From: Aquimarina acroporae
Lineage (GTDB): Bacteria; Bacteroidota; Bacteroidia; Flavobacteriales; Flavobacteriaceae
DNA: 64,000 nt
Reading direction: 5' to 3'
NCBI RefSeq assembly: GCF_023195925.1
Contig: NZ_JALPRE010000001.1
Location: forward strand, 558,001 to 622,000
Position numbers and translations under genes: made by a program
The notes under the pieces: model-generated
Seen by the model: the letters and a program-made list of their open reading frames with translations, nothing else
What the model was told of the DNA's origin: nothing
Database searches by the model: none
Part shown: positions 8,590 to 16,600 of the stretch, one piece after another
How the letters are laid out: every line of letters starts with the position of its first letter
How positions within the stretch are numbered: position 1 is the first letter of the stretch

Positions 8590-9363
8590 ATGAAAATAAT
8601 ATTGAAAACTGTTGCCTTAGCATATATATGTATGGTAGTTGCTTCTTGCACTACCTCCCGGGCACAACAACCAAAAACGGCAGATAAAATTTCAGAAAAA
8701 ACAAAAAAAATGAAAACAGTAAATAAAGAAATAGTAAACGTTGCATTGGTATACCTTAAAGAAGGAGAAACAGAACGCTTTGAAGAATATAAAAGAAAAG
8801 GAGGCGCCATTCTCGAAAAATATGGAGGTAAAATAGAACGAATTATTAAACCAACTATGTTGGCAAAAGGAGATATCGAACTACCAGATGAGATTCATTT
8901 TGCGAGTTATCCAAGTATAGAAGTATTTAAAAAATTTAATGAAGATCCAGAGTTTATAAAAATACGAGAGCAATATGCCATGCCAGCTATAAAAAGTATT
9001 TCCATTTTCCCAAGTAAGAACACAGATTTTGAATTCAAAAAAGAAGAAGGTGATCTAAATAAAACTTTTGGAGTAGCCCTTGTATACATCAAAGAAGGTA
9101 AAAAGTATCAAGATCAGTTCAACAATTACCATGATAAAGCTTGTGAAATTATTCCGGAATTTGGAGCACATTTTGAACGTTTCATAGCGCCATTCGATTC
9201 AAAAGGAACAGTAGAAAAGCCTACAGAAATTCATCGTTTCTACTTTGATTCGCCAGAGGGCATGCAACAAATGGGGACAGATGAAAGAATGCAAAAATTG
9301 TTCCCGCAAAGAGATGAATCTCTTAGTGATCTAATATTTTTTATAGGAAAGCGTGTACTGTAA
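8590..9363 (+). CDS. Lipoprotein with two DUF1330/NIPSNAP-like dimeric alpha-beta barrel domains
   Basis: After a lipoprotein signal (VASC, about Cys19) the 257-residue protein carries two homologous halves: NVALVYLKEGETERFEEY... and FGVALVYIKEGKKYQDQFNN..., each continuing with a conserved ERxIxP and a PxEIHxxxxxSP segment. This is the ferredoxin-like dimeric alpha-beta barrel used by DUF1330, ABM and NIPSNAP proteins; two copies in one chain would make an intramolecular barrel. No catalytic residues are recognised. It shares an operon with the SDR and ends at a strong hairpin. Export to the periplasm is inferred from the signal. Confidence 0.65.
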   Translation: MKIILKTVALAYICMVVASCTTSRAQQPKTADKISEKTKKMKTVNKEIVNVALVYLKEGETERFEEYKRKGGAILEKYGGKIERIIKPTMLAKGDIELPDEIHFASYPSIEVFKKFNEDPEFIKIREQYAMPAIKSISIFPSKNTDFEFKKEEGDLNKTFGVALVYIKEGKKYQDQFNNYHDKACEIIPEFGAHFERFIAPFDSKGTVEKPTEIHRFYFDSPEGMQQMGTDERMQKLFPQRDESLSDLIFFIGKRVL

Positions 9364-9380
9364 TGTTTAAGCAATAAGAG

Positions 9381-9414
9381 TAAAGCGGTTTGGTATATAA
9401 CCCAAACCGCTTTA
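9381..9414 (+). terminator. Hairpin terminator of the SDR operon
   Basis: TAAAGCGGTTTGG (9381-9393) pairs perfectly with CCAAACCGCTTTA (9402-9414) around an 8-base loop, 17 bases after the stop codon of the lipoprotein gene. Confidence 0.75.
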
Positions 9415-9537
9415 AATGATTTTAATTGTTAAAAATACTCCCCAAGAATACTATAACAACCTGTTAAAAGTCTTAAATTATTTAAAAATGACCTAAATAC
9501 GACATTTTTATACGCTGATAACCTCTATTTTTATGGA

Positions 9538-10398
9538 ATGAGTTTTAACATCCCAAATCCATTTCAACCAGAGCAAACCGATGCTATTCTAAAGTTTGAC
9601 AATCAAAACTTTATACAATTTCACAAAAAGGAAGAATGCTCCAAACGCCCTATAGAATTAGAACAACATGTAATCACTATAATTCTAAAAGGGAAAAAAG
9701 TACTGATCTCGACAGAACAGGAGATCACTGCAGAAAAAAATGAATTGCTTTTTGTGCAAAAGGGAACGTATTTAACTTCAGAGAAAATACTGGAAGATGG
9801 AGCATTTTCTTCTCTTCTATTTTTTATTCATGAAGATTTCCTGAATAGCTTTAAGAAAAAATACCATAATTACCTGACAAAAGTAATCAACACTCCCGTC
9901 TCAAAAATATTTAAAGCAGAGCGATCCGAAAATTTGGATATTTATATCAAATCTCTTCTACCTTATTTTGATCATCCTCAAAAGACAGCACGACCTCTTT
10001 TACAAATAAAACTAGAAGAATTACTACTCAGTCTTTTATTGTCGGACACCAAAAATCAACTTCAAAACTATTTACTATCACTAGATAAGGTTGTTAACAC
10101 ATCTTTTAAAGAATCCATCGAGAATAGCATATTCAAAAACCTCACCATAGAAGAAAGAGCTTTTTTATCCAATCAAAGTGTATCAAGTTTTAAGCGAAAA
10201 TTCAAAGAAGTCTTTCAGGATTCACCCGCACATTGGTTGAGGGAACAAAGACTAAAAAGAGCAAAGGTTTTGATTAATGCCACTGACAAAAGCATTGCTG
10301 ATATTTCTTACGAAGTTGGTTTTGAAAGCCCTTCTCATTTTATACATATTTTTAAAAAGAAATATGGAGTCACTCCAAAAAAACTGTTGACCAAATAA
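9538..10398 (+). CDS. AraC family transcriptional regulator, paralog group member 2
   Basis: The 286-residue protein has the AraC DNA-binding domain at its end (LSNQSVSSFKRKFKEVF, then ISYEVGFESPSHFIHIFKKK) and an N-terminal domain with ITIILKGKKVLISTEQEI, typical of the cupin-like ligand domain. It is a paralog of the AraC proteins at 6770 and 21163. The SMP-30-like gene follows 80 bases downstream with the shared box between them. An ATGACCTAA sequence at 9488-9496, upstream of this gene, resembles the same box. Confidence 0.9.
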   Translation: MSFNIPNPFQPEQTDAILKFDNQNFIQFHKKEECSKRPIELEQHVITIILKGKKVLISTEQEITAEKNELLFVQKGTYLTSEKILEDGAFSSLLFFIHEDFLNSFKKKYHNYLTKVINTPVSKIFKAERSENLDIYIKSLLPYFDHPQKTARPLLQIKLEELLLSLLLSDTKNQLQNYLLSLDKVVNTSFKESIENSIFKNLTIEERAFLSNQSVSSFKRKFKEVFQDSPAHWLREQRLKRAKVLINATDKSIADISYEVGFESPSHFIHIFKKKYGVTPKKLLTK

Positions 10399-10415
10399 GC
10401 TATTTTTTGAACTAA
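10387..10415 (+). promoter_or_regulatory. Probable AraC operator for the SMP-30-like gene
   Basis: TTGACC (10387) and TTGAACTAA (10407-10415) are 20 bases apart. TTTG at 10450-10453 begins 34 bases after the motif, matching the spacing at the two sister promoters. There is no -33 TTG. The target ATG is at 10479. Confidence 0.5.
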
Positions 10416-10478
10416 ACGAGCTATCATAGAGGGCACTTCTCACCTCATCTTTGCAACATAAATTTTAAAAAAAAGATT

Positions 10479-11474
10479 ATGAATGTTGTAAAATTAGTAT
10501 CTCTTTGTTTCGGCATACTCATATTTGGATGTGACAAAGATGACGAAAGACCTAGAATTTCTATCCCAGACCAGATTTCTATAGAAGAAAACGGTTTATA
10601 TCCAGAAGGTGTTGCTTTTGATGCTGAAGAAAATGTGTTTTATGTAAGTTCCATAGCCAAAGGAAAAATAAGCAAGGTAACCCTCGAGGGAAATATCGAA
10701 ACTTTTGCTGACAGCCCTAACTTGGTTACTACATTGGGGATGGAAATTGACAAAGCAAACAATCGGTTATTAGTATGTGTTACCGATCCGGGATTTAATC
10801 AGGCTAGAAGTGATTCTACCACTTTGGCTCAGCTAGCAGCGATTGCCATCTATGATTTATCTAGCGGGAATCAAACAGATTTTATTCAATTAACCAATGG
10901 TACTCCACATCTTGCTAATGATGTTGTCTTGGATAAAGCAGGAAATATTTATGTCAGCGATAGTTTCTCGCCAAGTATACATAAAATAGATACCAATGGA
11001 AACGTAACCGCCTTAATTACGGATGCTGCATTTCAACCTCAACCCATGAATTTTGGTTTGAATGGATTAACATATCACAATGATGATTTTTTAATCGTAT
11101 CTAAATATGATGAAGGAAAGTTGTTTAAAATACCTCTATCTAATCCCAATAATTTTTCTGAAATAACCATTACCAATGGAAATATTCCTGCGATCGATGG
11201 TATTCTACTTACCGATAATAACACGCTTGCAGTTTCCAGTAACAATCTTACAGGTACTGCCCCAATTACAGAAGCTCTTTATCAGTTGATAACAACCGAT
11301 AATTGGGCCACAGCCACCATAGAAAAAACCGTTCAAGCTGGCACAAATTCATTTCCTACCACATTTACTATGGTCGATGATGTATTGTTTGTTCAATACA
11401 CTCGTATACAAGCATTGGTGGCTGGCAATAATCCTGCTGCAACAGATTTCCCAATTGTAAGAGTAAACTTTTAA
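10479..11474 (+). CDS. SMP-30/gluconolactonase-like beta-propeller lipoprotein
   Basis: A lipoprotein signal (FGCD, about Cys18) leads into a 331-residue protein with repeating YPEGVAFDAEENVFYVSS, LANDVVLDKAGNIYVSDS and LNGLTYHNDDFLIVSKY segments. These are blades of the six-bladed SMP-30/NHL/strictosidine-synthase-like propeller; the NDVVLD and NIYVSD repeats are the clearest. The family includes calcium-dependent lactonases, but metal ligands cannot be assigned with certainty, so it may be a binding protein. It is followed by a DUF1330-like gene, probably co-transcribed, and is likely controlled by the AraC protein next to it. Confidence 0.75.
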   Translation: MNVVKLVSLCFGILIFGCDKDDERPRISIPDQISIEENGLYPEGVAFDAEENVFYVSSIAKGKISKVTLEGNIETFADSPNLVTTLGMEIDKANNRLLVCVTDPGFNQARSDSTTLAQLAAIAIYDLSSGNQTDFIQLTNGTPHLANDVVLDKAGNIYVSDSFSPSIHKIDTNGNVTALITDAAFQPQPMNFGLNGLTYHNDDFLIVSKYDEGKLFKIPLSNPNNFSEITITNGNIPAIDGILLTDNNTLAVSSNNLTGTAPITEALYQLITTDNWATATIEKTVQAGTNSFPTTFTMVDDVLFVQYTRIQALVAGNNPAATDFPIVRVNF

Positions 11475-11494
11475 TCATTCAAAACAATAACAAT

Positions 11495-11797
11495 ATGAAT
11501 AGCGAAAAAATCATTATGATCGTTAGTGCTCAAATTAATCCAAACCAAAAAGAAGCATTAGATGGCTACCTTGAAGCTGCTGGGCCTATGTTTAAAGCTG
11601 CAGGAGGCACCCCCATTAACAAATACAAAATTGAAGATCAATTAGTAGGTAGTCACCCCACAAGTCTAGTCTCAATTATGGAGTTTCCAAGTAAAGAAAG
11701 TTTACTGAAAGTTTTTGAAAGTGAAGATTATAAATTCATCTTACCGTTAAGAGATAAAGCATTTTTAAATTTAGATGTGTACATCAGCTCCCTTTAA
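11495..11797 (+). CDS. DUF1330-like dimeric alpha-beta barrel protein
   Basis: The 100-residue product fits a single ferredoxin-like barrel monomer: strand IIMIVSAQIN, helix NQKEALDGYLEAAGPMFKAAG, strand-loop SLVSIMEFPSKESLLKVFES (the family-typical FPS-helix) and C-terminal strand LDVYIS. It lacks a signal peptide and should be cytosolic. It begins 20 bases after the propeller gene and ends before a terminator, so the two form an operon. The same pairing of an AraC regulator with a barrel protein is seen at 8590. Confidence 0.7.
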   Translation: MNSEKIIMIVSAQINPNQKEALDGYLEAAGPMFKAAGGTPINKYKIEDQLVGSHPTSLVSIMEFPSKESLLKVFESEDYKFILPLRDKAFLNLDVYISSL

Positions 11798-11824
11798 GCT
11801 TAATAGAAACGTTCAATTATAAAC

Positions 11825-11864
11825 AAGCGATGATAGGAACATGTAGTTTTTATCATCGCTTTTT
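11825..11864 (+). terminator. Rho-independent terminator
   Basis: AAGCGATGATA (11825-11835) pairs with TATCATCGCTT (11851-11861) and a run of T residues follows. It closes the propeller/DUF1330 operon. Confidence 0.8.
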
Positions 11865-11988
11865 GGTATTTCATCTCCACCAATCCAAGTTTTTTAAAAA
11901 ATTTCCAGATAAAAAATTCACAGTTTCCATTTGTGACGGTCTAATCAAATGTAACCGAAACAAATCGATTACTTAAACTCTAAAAATT

Positions 11989-12498
11989 ATGCAAAAGACA
12001 GCACTAGTATTTATTGCATTGTTATTGGGAATCATCTCTAGCGGAAATGCACAGGTAAAGCAAAAAGAAAATCATTTAAAAACAAGTAAAAACATGGAAA
12101 ACAATTTTAATGAAGAACAAAAAAAAGTATTTGGTACTATTCAACAAATGGTAGCTGCCTTTGAGAAAAAAGATATTGATGGTGTACTGGAAACCTATGA
12201 AGACAATGCCATAGTAATGTTTGAACCTCAACAACCTGTTCAAGGTAAAGAGAACTTAAGAACATTGTTTACGCAATTTGTTTCGATGAATCCAAAATAT
12301 ACATTTGGTGAACACGAAGTCTATATTGCAGAGAACATCGCCACCCATATTGCTCCGTGGCATATGGTTGGTAGTATGCCCGACGGAACTAAAATCGAAC
12401 AAAATGGATTATCAGTAGCCACCCTAAGAAAACAGCCTAATGGGGAATGGCTAATGATACAAGATAATCCTCACGGACAATTTTCAATAAACAAATAA
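11989..12498 (+). CDS. Secreted NTF2/SnoaL-like protein (ketosteroid-isomerase-type fold)
   Basis: The 169-residue protein has a cleavable signal peptide (ending about SGNA-Q, residue 21). The domain FGTIQQMVAAFEKKDIDGVLETYEDNAIVMFEPQ... with ENLRTLFTQFVSMNPKY is the typical start of the DUF4440/SnoaL-like NTF2 fold, and HIAPWHMVGSMPDG lies in the curved sheet. Proteins of this group often accompany ECF sigma factors, and here one follows immediately, after a palindrome. Catalytic role unknown. Confidence 0.75.
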   Translation: MQKTALVFIALLLGIISSGNAQVKQKENHLKTSKNMENNFNEEQKKVFGTIQQMVAAFEKKDIDGVLETYEDNAIVMFEPQQPVQGKENLRTLFTQFVSMNPKYTFGEHEVYIAENIATHIAPWHMVGSMPDGTKIEQNGLSVATLRKQPNGEWLMIQDNPHGQFSINK

Positions 12499-12505
12499 TA
12501 CTAAG

Positions 12506-12538
12506 AAAAAAAGGGTTAAATTTAAATTTAACCCTTTT
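12506..12538 (+). terminator. Perfect palindrome, probable terminator, directly before the sigma factor gene
   Basis: A run of A residues, GGGTTAAATTT, its exact complement AAATTTAACCC (core 12513-12534, no spacer) and TTTT form a long hairpin. It lies 8 bases after the SnoaL-like gene and ends 14 bases before the sigma factor ATG, leaving no room for a full promoter between. It may terminate, attenuate, or serve as an operator. Confidence 0.65.
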
Positions 12539-12552
12539 CTAATATATGAATC

Positions 12553-13356
12553 ATGACAGAAAAAGAGCTAATAGCATCCTGTATTGCAGGCAACAAAAAG
12601 AGTTTTGAAGAACTCATTTCTACTATACAACCACTGATATTCAATATATCTCTAAGGTTTTTATGGACTCGAGAGGATGCAGAAGATGCAACTCAAGAAA
12701 TCTTAATAAAAATTATTACCAACCTTACTAAGTTTAACAATAGAAGTAAATTAAGCACTTGGGCATATAGAGTAGCAACGAATTATTTAATAAATTTAAA
12801 ACAAACTGCTATCGAGAAATCTTCTTTATCATTTGATTCCTTTTCAAAGGAACTACAGTCCATTAAAGAACCTGTTAACTATGATTTGCCTGATAAAGAC
12901 TTGTTGGAAAAAGAAATGAAAACAGGATGTACCCTGGCAATGCTACAATGCTTAAACAGAGATTTACGTATGGCATTTATACTGGGCAGTATTCTAAAAT
13001 TAAAAAGTAATGTAGCCTGCGAAATCGTGAATACTACCCCAGAAAATTTCAGAAAAAGACTTGAGAAATCGAGAAAACTAATAGGCTCTTTTTTATCCGC
13101 AAACTGTGGTGTTTATAACCCCAAAAACCGTTGCAGATGTAATAAAAGAATACCCCCTGCACTTGCTATAGGTCGAATAAACAGAAAAAACTTGAGTTTT
13201 GCAGCCCCATTAGAGGCTTATAACGAAGAAATGGAAGAATTAAATTCAATATCAGGTATTTATAAAAACCATGGAAACTTTAAAAGTAAATCTGATTTTC
13301 TAAAACAAATAAACAAGACAATCGCTACAAAAAAAATTTTTAATGCTAATGAATGA
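12553..13356 (+). CDS. ECF-type sigma-70 factor with Cys-rich C-terminal extension
   Basis: Region 2 is at about residues 10-85 (LRFLWTREDAEDATQEILIK and KLSTWAYRVATNYLIN are the conserved blocks) and a region 4-like part at about 125-180. After it comes an extension with CGVYNPKNRCRC (Cys185, 194, 196) and about 70 more residues, making 267 residues, longer than the usual 170-200. A CGxxNPxNxCxC tail occurs in some ECF groups and could bind a metal or sense redox state; that is inference. No anti-sigma gene is adjacent. The preceding gene is a secreted SnoaL-like protein and the following one a thioredoxin-like remnant. Confidence 0.85.
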   Translation: MTEKELIASCIAGNKKSFEELISTIQPLIFNISLRFLWTREDAEDATQEILIKIITNLTKFNNRSKLSTWAYRVATNYLINLKQTAIEKSSLSFDSFSKELQSIKEPVNYDLPDKDLLEKEMKTGCTLAMLQCLNRDLRMAFILGSILKLKSNVACEIVNTTPENFRKRLEKSRKLIGSFLSANCGVYNPKNRCRCNKRIPPALAIGRINRKNLSFAAPLEAYNEEMEELNSISGIYKNHGNFKSKSDFLKQINKTIATKKIFNANE

Positions 13357-13467
13357 TTAATTGGACAAATACCACCTTGCCTTGTATTAATTTTCCAAAT
13401 CAGAAAAGCTCATTTAACTGAATTTAAACAGTATTATTTACTACATTTATGACTTAAACCAATGTAG

Positions 13468-13905
13468 CTAATTAATATATTTATCCCTGATTTTAAGGTA
13501 CAGACTATAGATGGAAAAACCATTACCAATAAAATGTTACAGGGTAAAATGAGTATTATTAATTTTTGGTTTACAACATGCCCTCCATGTGTTGCAGAGA
13601 TTCCCGGTTTTAATGAAATTGTCGCAAAATACGGTACCGATAAGGTGAATTTTATCTCTATAGGAAAAAACTCAAAAACTGAAATTGAACAATTTTTGGA
13701 AAAACACCCATGGGATTTTTTACACATTTCAAACGAAGAAGGTATTGTACAAAACATTTTCAAGATTCAATTGGGTTACCCCACAACTTATATCATAAAT
13801 AAGGAAGGTGTAATTATTAAATCTTTTAGTGGAGGAGCTATAGGAGAAGAAGCCACAGCAATGATCAAAGAAAAAGTGATTCCATTACTAGAGAAAGAAA
13901 TATAA
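13468..13905 (+). CDS. Thioredoxin-like (TlpA/ResA-type) protein, start missing or non-standard
   Basis: The first ATG (13534) yields 123 residues with the active-site TTCPPC (WCxxC-like, Trp replaced by Thr), the cis-proline segment LGYPTTYII and a KEGVI strand. Upstream codons in the same frame still encode a family-typical PDFKVQTIDGKTI block, but the frame is closed by TAG at 13465-13467 with no ATG, GTG or TTG in between. Either translation starts at 13534 on a trimmed domain, at a rare codon such as ATT, or the gene has lost its exported N-terminus and is decaying. Oxidoreductase activity is plausible but unproven. Confidence 0.6.
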   Translation, partial: LINIFIPDFKVQTIDGKTITNKMLQGKMSIINFWFTTCPPCVAEIPGFNEIVAKYGTDKVNFISIGKNSKTEIEQFLEKHPWDFLHISNEEGIVQNIFKIQLGYPTTYIINKEGVIIKSFSGGAIGEEATAMIKEKVIPLLEKEI

Positions 13906-14045
13906 AACTTCAGGCTAAAGTTTTTCCAACCTTAAAACTCAAGTTTAGATTTACTTATAAAACCAGAGCCTTAGTCAATGGTAACATATTACTTTTTTTT
14001 CAGTCTTATATATGGAAAAAGAATCAACACTAAGTAAAAGAACCA

Positions 14046-14588
14046 ATGAAATTCTCTAGTATCATATTTGCCCTCATAGCTTTACCAATCATTAGTTGCA
14101 ACAAACAAATAGAACAAAACAATAACCCCGCTCAAGAATGGAAGTTGATATACCGGACTGATAATAAAGGGAAATCAATTTTTGGAAATAAAGACGAACT
14201 ACTAGCGATTGCAAGAAAAGGAAACCCTATACGTGTAGGTTGGGCGTCACGAAGAAAAAATGATACGACCAAAAGTGTAGAACATATGGTAAACGGTGGT
14301 TTCTTAACCATAGCAAATGGGAAAGAATTATTTGTACAAATCGATCCTTTTTTCGCTCAAAGGCCAGATCTGACAAGTGATACACTAAGTATGAATTTAT
14401 TACCCACAAAATTGCATTGGATCTTGGGAACAAATGGTACAATTAGTAGTGTAAACATTAATTTTGCAAAGGATACTACAATCGCGCAACCTCCTAAACC
14501 CTTCAGACACGGACTAAGTTGGTACGCAAAAGTCTCTACAGATTTACCTGCAAATGAACCTCTCTGGCAAACTCCAACAAATGAATAA
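14046..14588 (+). CDS. Lipoprotein of unknown function
   Basis: The 180-residue product has a clear lipoprotein signal (PIISC, Cys18). The mature part contains WKLIYRTDNKGKSIFGNKDEL, GNPIRVGWASRR and a C-terminal FRHGLSWYAKVSTDLP. I do not recognise the family with certainty; the GxPIRVGWxxRR segment recalls lipoproteins and chitin-binding-module-adjacent proteins seen in marine bacteria, but no function is assigned. The GNAT gene starts 8 bases downstream, so the two may be co-transcribed. Confidence 0.7.
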   Translation: MKFSSIIFALIALPIISCNKQIEQNNNPAQEWKLIYRTDNKGKSIFGNKDELLAIARKGNPIRVGWASRRKNDTTKSVEHMVNGGFLTIANGKELFVQIDPFFAQRPDLTSDTLSMNLLPTKLHWILGTNGTISSVNINFAKDTTIAQPPKPFRHGLSWYAKVSTDLPANEPLWQTPTNE

Positions 14589-14596
14589 AAACAACT

Positions 14597-15109
14597 ATGA
14601 TTTCATTTGGAAAAGCTAAATTATCTGACTCTTTAAGAATATCTATTTTACTAAAAACGGTATATATTCAAACGTATGCTGTCGATGGCATAACTTTTGA
14701 ATTTTCAAACTTTATAACCAAAAGATTTTCTACAGAGCATGTAGAAAATATAATTAAAGAAAATCCTAATAGGCTTATAGTTGCCTATCATAATGAAAAC
14801 CCCATTGGAGTCGCAGAAATAATCTATGACAGCAATTGCCCAATAAGAAAAATAACTATTCCTGAGTTAAGTAAATTATATGTTTTACAAAGGTTTTATG
14901 GGAAAGGTATTGGATCTAGATTATTAACTGAAGTAGAAAAAAAAGTCAAATCCCAAGCTTATAAAGAATTTTATCTAGAGGTCTATGTTAAAAACCTAAG
15001 AGCAATAGCTTTTTATGAAAAACATGGATTTACTTCGATTGGTAATGTAGATTTTCCTATGGAATTTAATACCTACGAAAATTTTGTTATGAATAAAACC
15101 TTCAAATAA
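14597..15109 (+). CDS. GNAT family N-acetyltransferase
   Basis: The 170-residue protein shows the GNAT order: strand LIVAYHNENPIGVAEIIY, motif A ELSKLYVLQRFYGKGIGSRLLTEVE (the Q/RxxGxG/A pyrophosphate-binding loop is RFYGKGIG) and motif B NLRAIAFYEKHGFTSIGNV. It transfers an acetyl group from acetyl-CoA to an unknown amine. It is cytosolic and converges with the Fur-family gene only 4 bases away. Confidence 0.88.
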   Translation: MISFGKAKLSDSLRISILLKTVYIQTYAVDGITFEFSNFITKRFSTEHVENIIKENPNRLIVAYHNENPIGVAEIIYDSNCPIRKITIPELSKLYVLQRFYGKGIGSRLLTEVEKKVKSQAYKEFYLEVYVKNLRAIAFYEKHGFTSIGNVDFPMEFNTYENFVMNKTFK

Positions 15110-15113
15110 AAGA

Positions 15114-15488
15114 TTAGCTACAATCTTTACAAGTACCTGATATCACACAGTTTACAGTTTCAACTTTATAATGATCAGATAAAGAAAAATTAACTGGAAT
15201 TGGCAAGCACTCAATCGTATCACAGCTAGTACAACGAAAATGAAAATGATGCTTTGGTTGTTCTTCCTTTTCACATTTCATACATAATGCAAAATACTGT
15301 TTACCGTCATCTGCTACAATTCTATGTAAAATACCATCTTCACAATAGCTATTTAATACCCTATATATGGTTGCTCTATTAATGCCTATTCCTACTTTTT
15401 TTTGAATAGCACCTTGACTCATAGCCTTACCGGCTTCACTTAAAACAGACAGCACAGCCTTTTTTGTTATTGTATTTCTTCTTTTCAC
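15114..15488 (-). CDS. Fur family metal/peroxide-responsive repressor
   Basis: The 124-residue protein has the winged helix (ISQGAIQKKV-type start; GINRATIYRVLNSYCEDGIL is the recognition helix and turn), the HHFHFRC metal-site strand and two CxxC pairs (CTSC after HFHFRC, and C-terminal GTCKDC) typical of structural zinc in Fur/Zur proteins. A CMKC pair is also present. It is divergent from a flavoprotein gene, and the intergenic region has a perfect GCAACT-A-AGTTGC palindrome. Whether it senses zinc, iron or peroxide cannot be read from sequence; the many Cys and His residues favour a Zur-like or redox role. Confidence 0.85.
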   Translation of the reverse strand: MKRRNTITKKAVLSVLSEAGKAMSQGAIQKKVGIGINRATIYRVLNSYCEDGILHRIVADDGKQYFALCMKCEKEEQPKHHFHFRCTSCDTIECLPIPVNFSLSDHYKVETVNCVISGTCKDCS

Positions 15489-15504
15489 TGTTGGAAATTA
15501 TAAC

Positions 15505-15517
15505 GCAACTAAGTTGC
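15505..15517. promoter_or_regulatory. Palindromic operator between Fur-family and flavoprotein genes
   Basis: GCAACT (15505-15510), one A, AGTTGC (15512-15517) is a perfect inverted repeat. The TTG of the flavoprotein promoter -33 box lies inside the right arm. Further half-sites, TTGCAAC (15541) and GCAAC (15556), follow downstream. The likely ligand is the adjacent Fur-family repressor. Confidence 0.6.
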
Positions 15518-15543
15518 AATAATACAAAATATTTTTATTTTTG
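15514..15543 (+). promoter_or_regulatory. Bacteroidota-type promoter of the flavoprotein gene
   Basis: TTG at 15514-15516, exactly 19 bases, then TATTTTTG at 15536-15543 match the TTG-N19-TAnnTTTG consensus. Transcription should begin near 15548, so the TTG at 15541 cannot be the start codon and ATG 15562 or 15675 must be used. Confidence 0.65.
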
Positions 15544-15561
15544 CAACTCATTATCGCAACA

Positions 15562-16581
15562 ATGTCGCATTTAAAATTAATACATAGAAGAGATGCTATA
15601 AAGCAAGGAAGCATTGCTACCCTTTCGCTTTTTTTGCCTATACCCTATTCTAACAAAACAAAACATGATAACATGAATATAAATACAAATTTCGAAGTAA
15701 TAATAATTGGAGGTAGTTATGCTGGATTATCGGCAGCGATGGCACTTGGTCGTTCTTTACGCCGAGTATTAATAATAGATAGCAATTTACCCTGTAACAG
15801 ACAAACACCGCATTCACATAACTTTATAACTCAAGATGGTAAAACGCCAAGTGAAATTTCACAAAACGCTAAATCCCAAGTTTTGGCTTATAGAACTGTA
15901 GAATTTAAACAAGATTTAGTAATAGAAGGTACAAAAAATGATAACCTCTTCATGGTGAATACTAAATCTGGTAAGAAGTACACAGCTAAGAAATTAATTT
16001 TCGCCACAGGAATCAAAGATATCATGCCAAATATAAAGGGATTTTCCGATTGCTGGGGAATCACTGTAGTGCACTGTCCTTATTGTCACGGTTATGAAAT
16101 TAGAAATAAAAAAACAGGAATTATTGCGAATGGAGAAAGGGCTTTTCATTTAGCACCTATGATTAAAAATTTAACCAGTGATGTTACTATCTTAACTTCT
16201 GGGAAAGTAGATTTTGACAATGATCAATTAGCAAAACTTAAGGAAAATAATGTAAGAATCATTGACAAAGAAATTGTAGAAATAGAACACTCAAATGGGT
16301 ACATTAAAAATGTTATTTTTAGAGACGCTACCAAAGAAAATTTTGAAGCTACCTACGCTGCAATTCCTTTTGAACAACATTCTCATATTCCTGAAGCTCT
16401 TGGATGCAATTTTACAGAACAAGGTTATATAGAAGTAGATATGATGCATAAAACAAATATAGAGGGGGTATTTGCTTGTGGCGACAATACTTCAAGATTA
16501 CGTTCGGTATCTAATGCAGTTGCTGCAGGTAATGTAACAGGAGCCGTTGTTAATATGGAACTCGCAAAAGAGCAATTTTAA
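15562..16581 (+). CDS. Thioredoxin-reductase-like FAD/NAD(P)-dependent oxidoreductase
   Basis: The FAD-binding IIIGGSYAGLSAAMALG is near residue 47, the redox-active CPYC sits in VVHCPYCHGYE, and the second FAD motif is VFACGDNT near the end. This is the TrxR-like group with a CPYCHG motif, reducing an unknown disulfide. From ATG 15562 (339 residues) the N-terminus HRRDAIKQGSIATLSLFLP resembles a Tat signal, which would send it to the periplasm; from ATG 15675 it would be a plain cytosolic enzyme. The promoter geometry permits both. It is divergent from the Fur-family gene and probably repressed by it. Confidence 0.85.
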   Translation: MSHLKLIHRRDAIKQGSIATLSLFLPIPYSNKTKHDNMNINTNFEVIIIGGSYAGLSAAMALGRSLRRVLIIDSNLPCNRQTPHSHNFITQDGKTPSEISQNAKSQVLAYRTVEFKQDLVIEGTKNDNLFMVNTKSGKKYTAKKLIFATGIKDIMPNIKGFSDCWGITVVHCPYCHGYEIRNKKTGIIANGERAFHLAPMIKNLTSDVTILTSGKVDFDNDQLAKLKENNVRIIDKEIVEIEHSNGYIKNVIFRDATKENFEATYAAIPFEQHSHIPEALGCNFTEQGYIEVDMMHKTNIEGVFACGDNTSRLRSVSNAVAAGNVTGAVVNMELAKEQF

Positions 16582-16600
16582 TACTTGGTAAGGTTAGTTT

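Noticed and set aside
13904..13925. AAACTT/AAGTTT hairpin after the thioredoxin-like gene
   Set aside because: Six pairs of AT-rich sequence with a 7-base loop are expected by chance here; too weak for a terminator.
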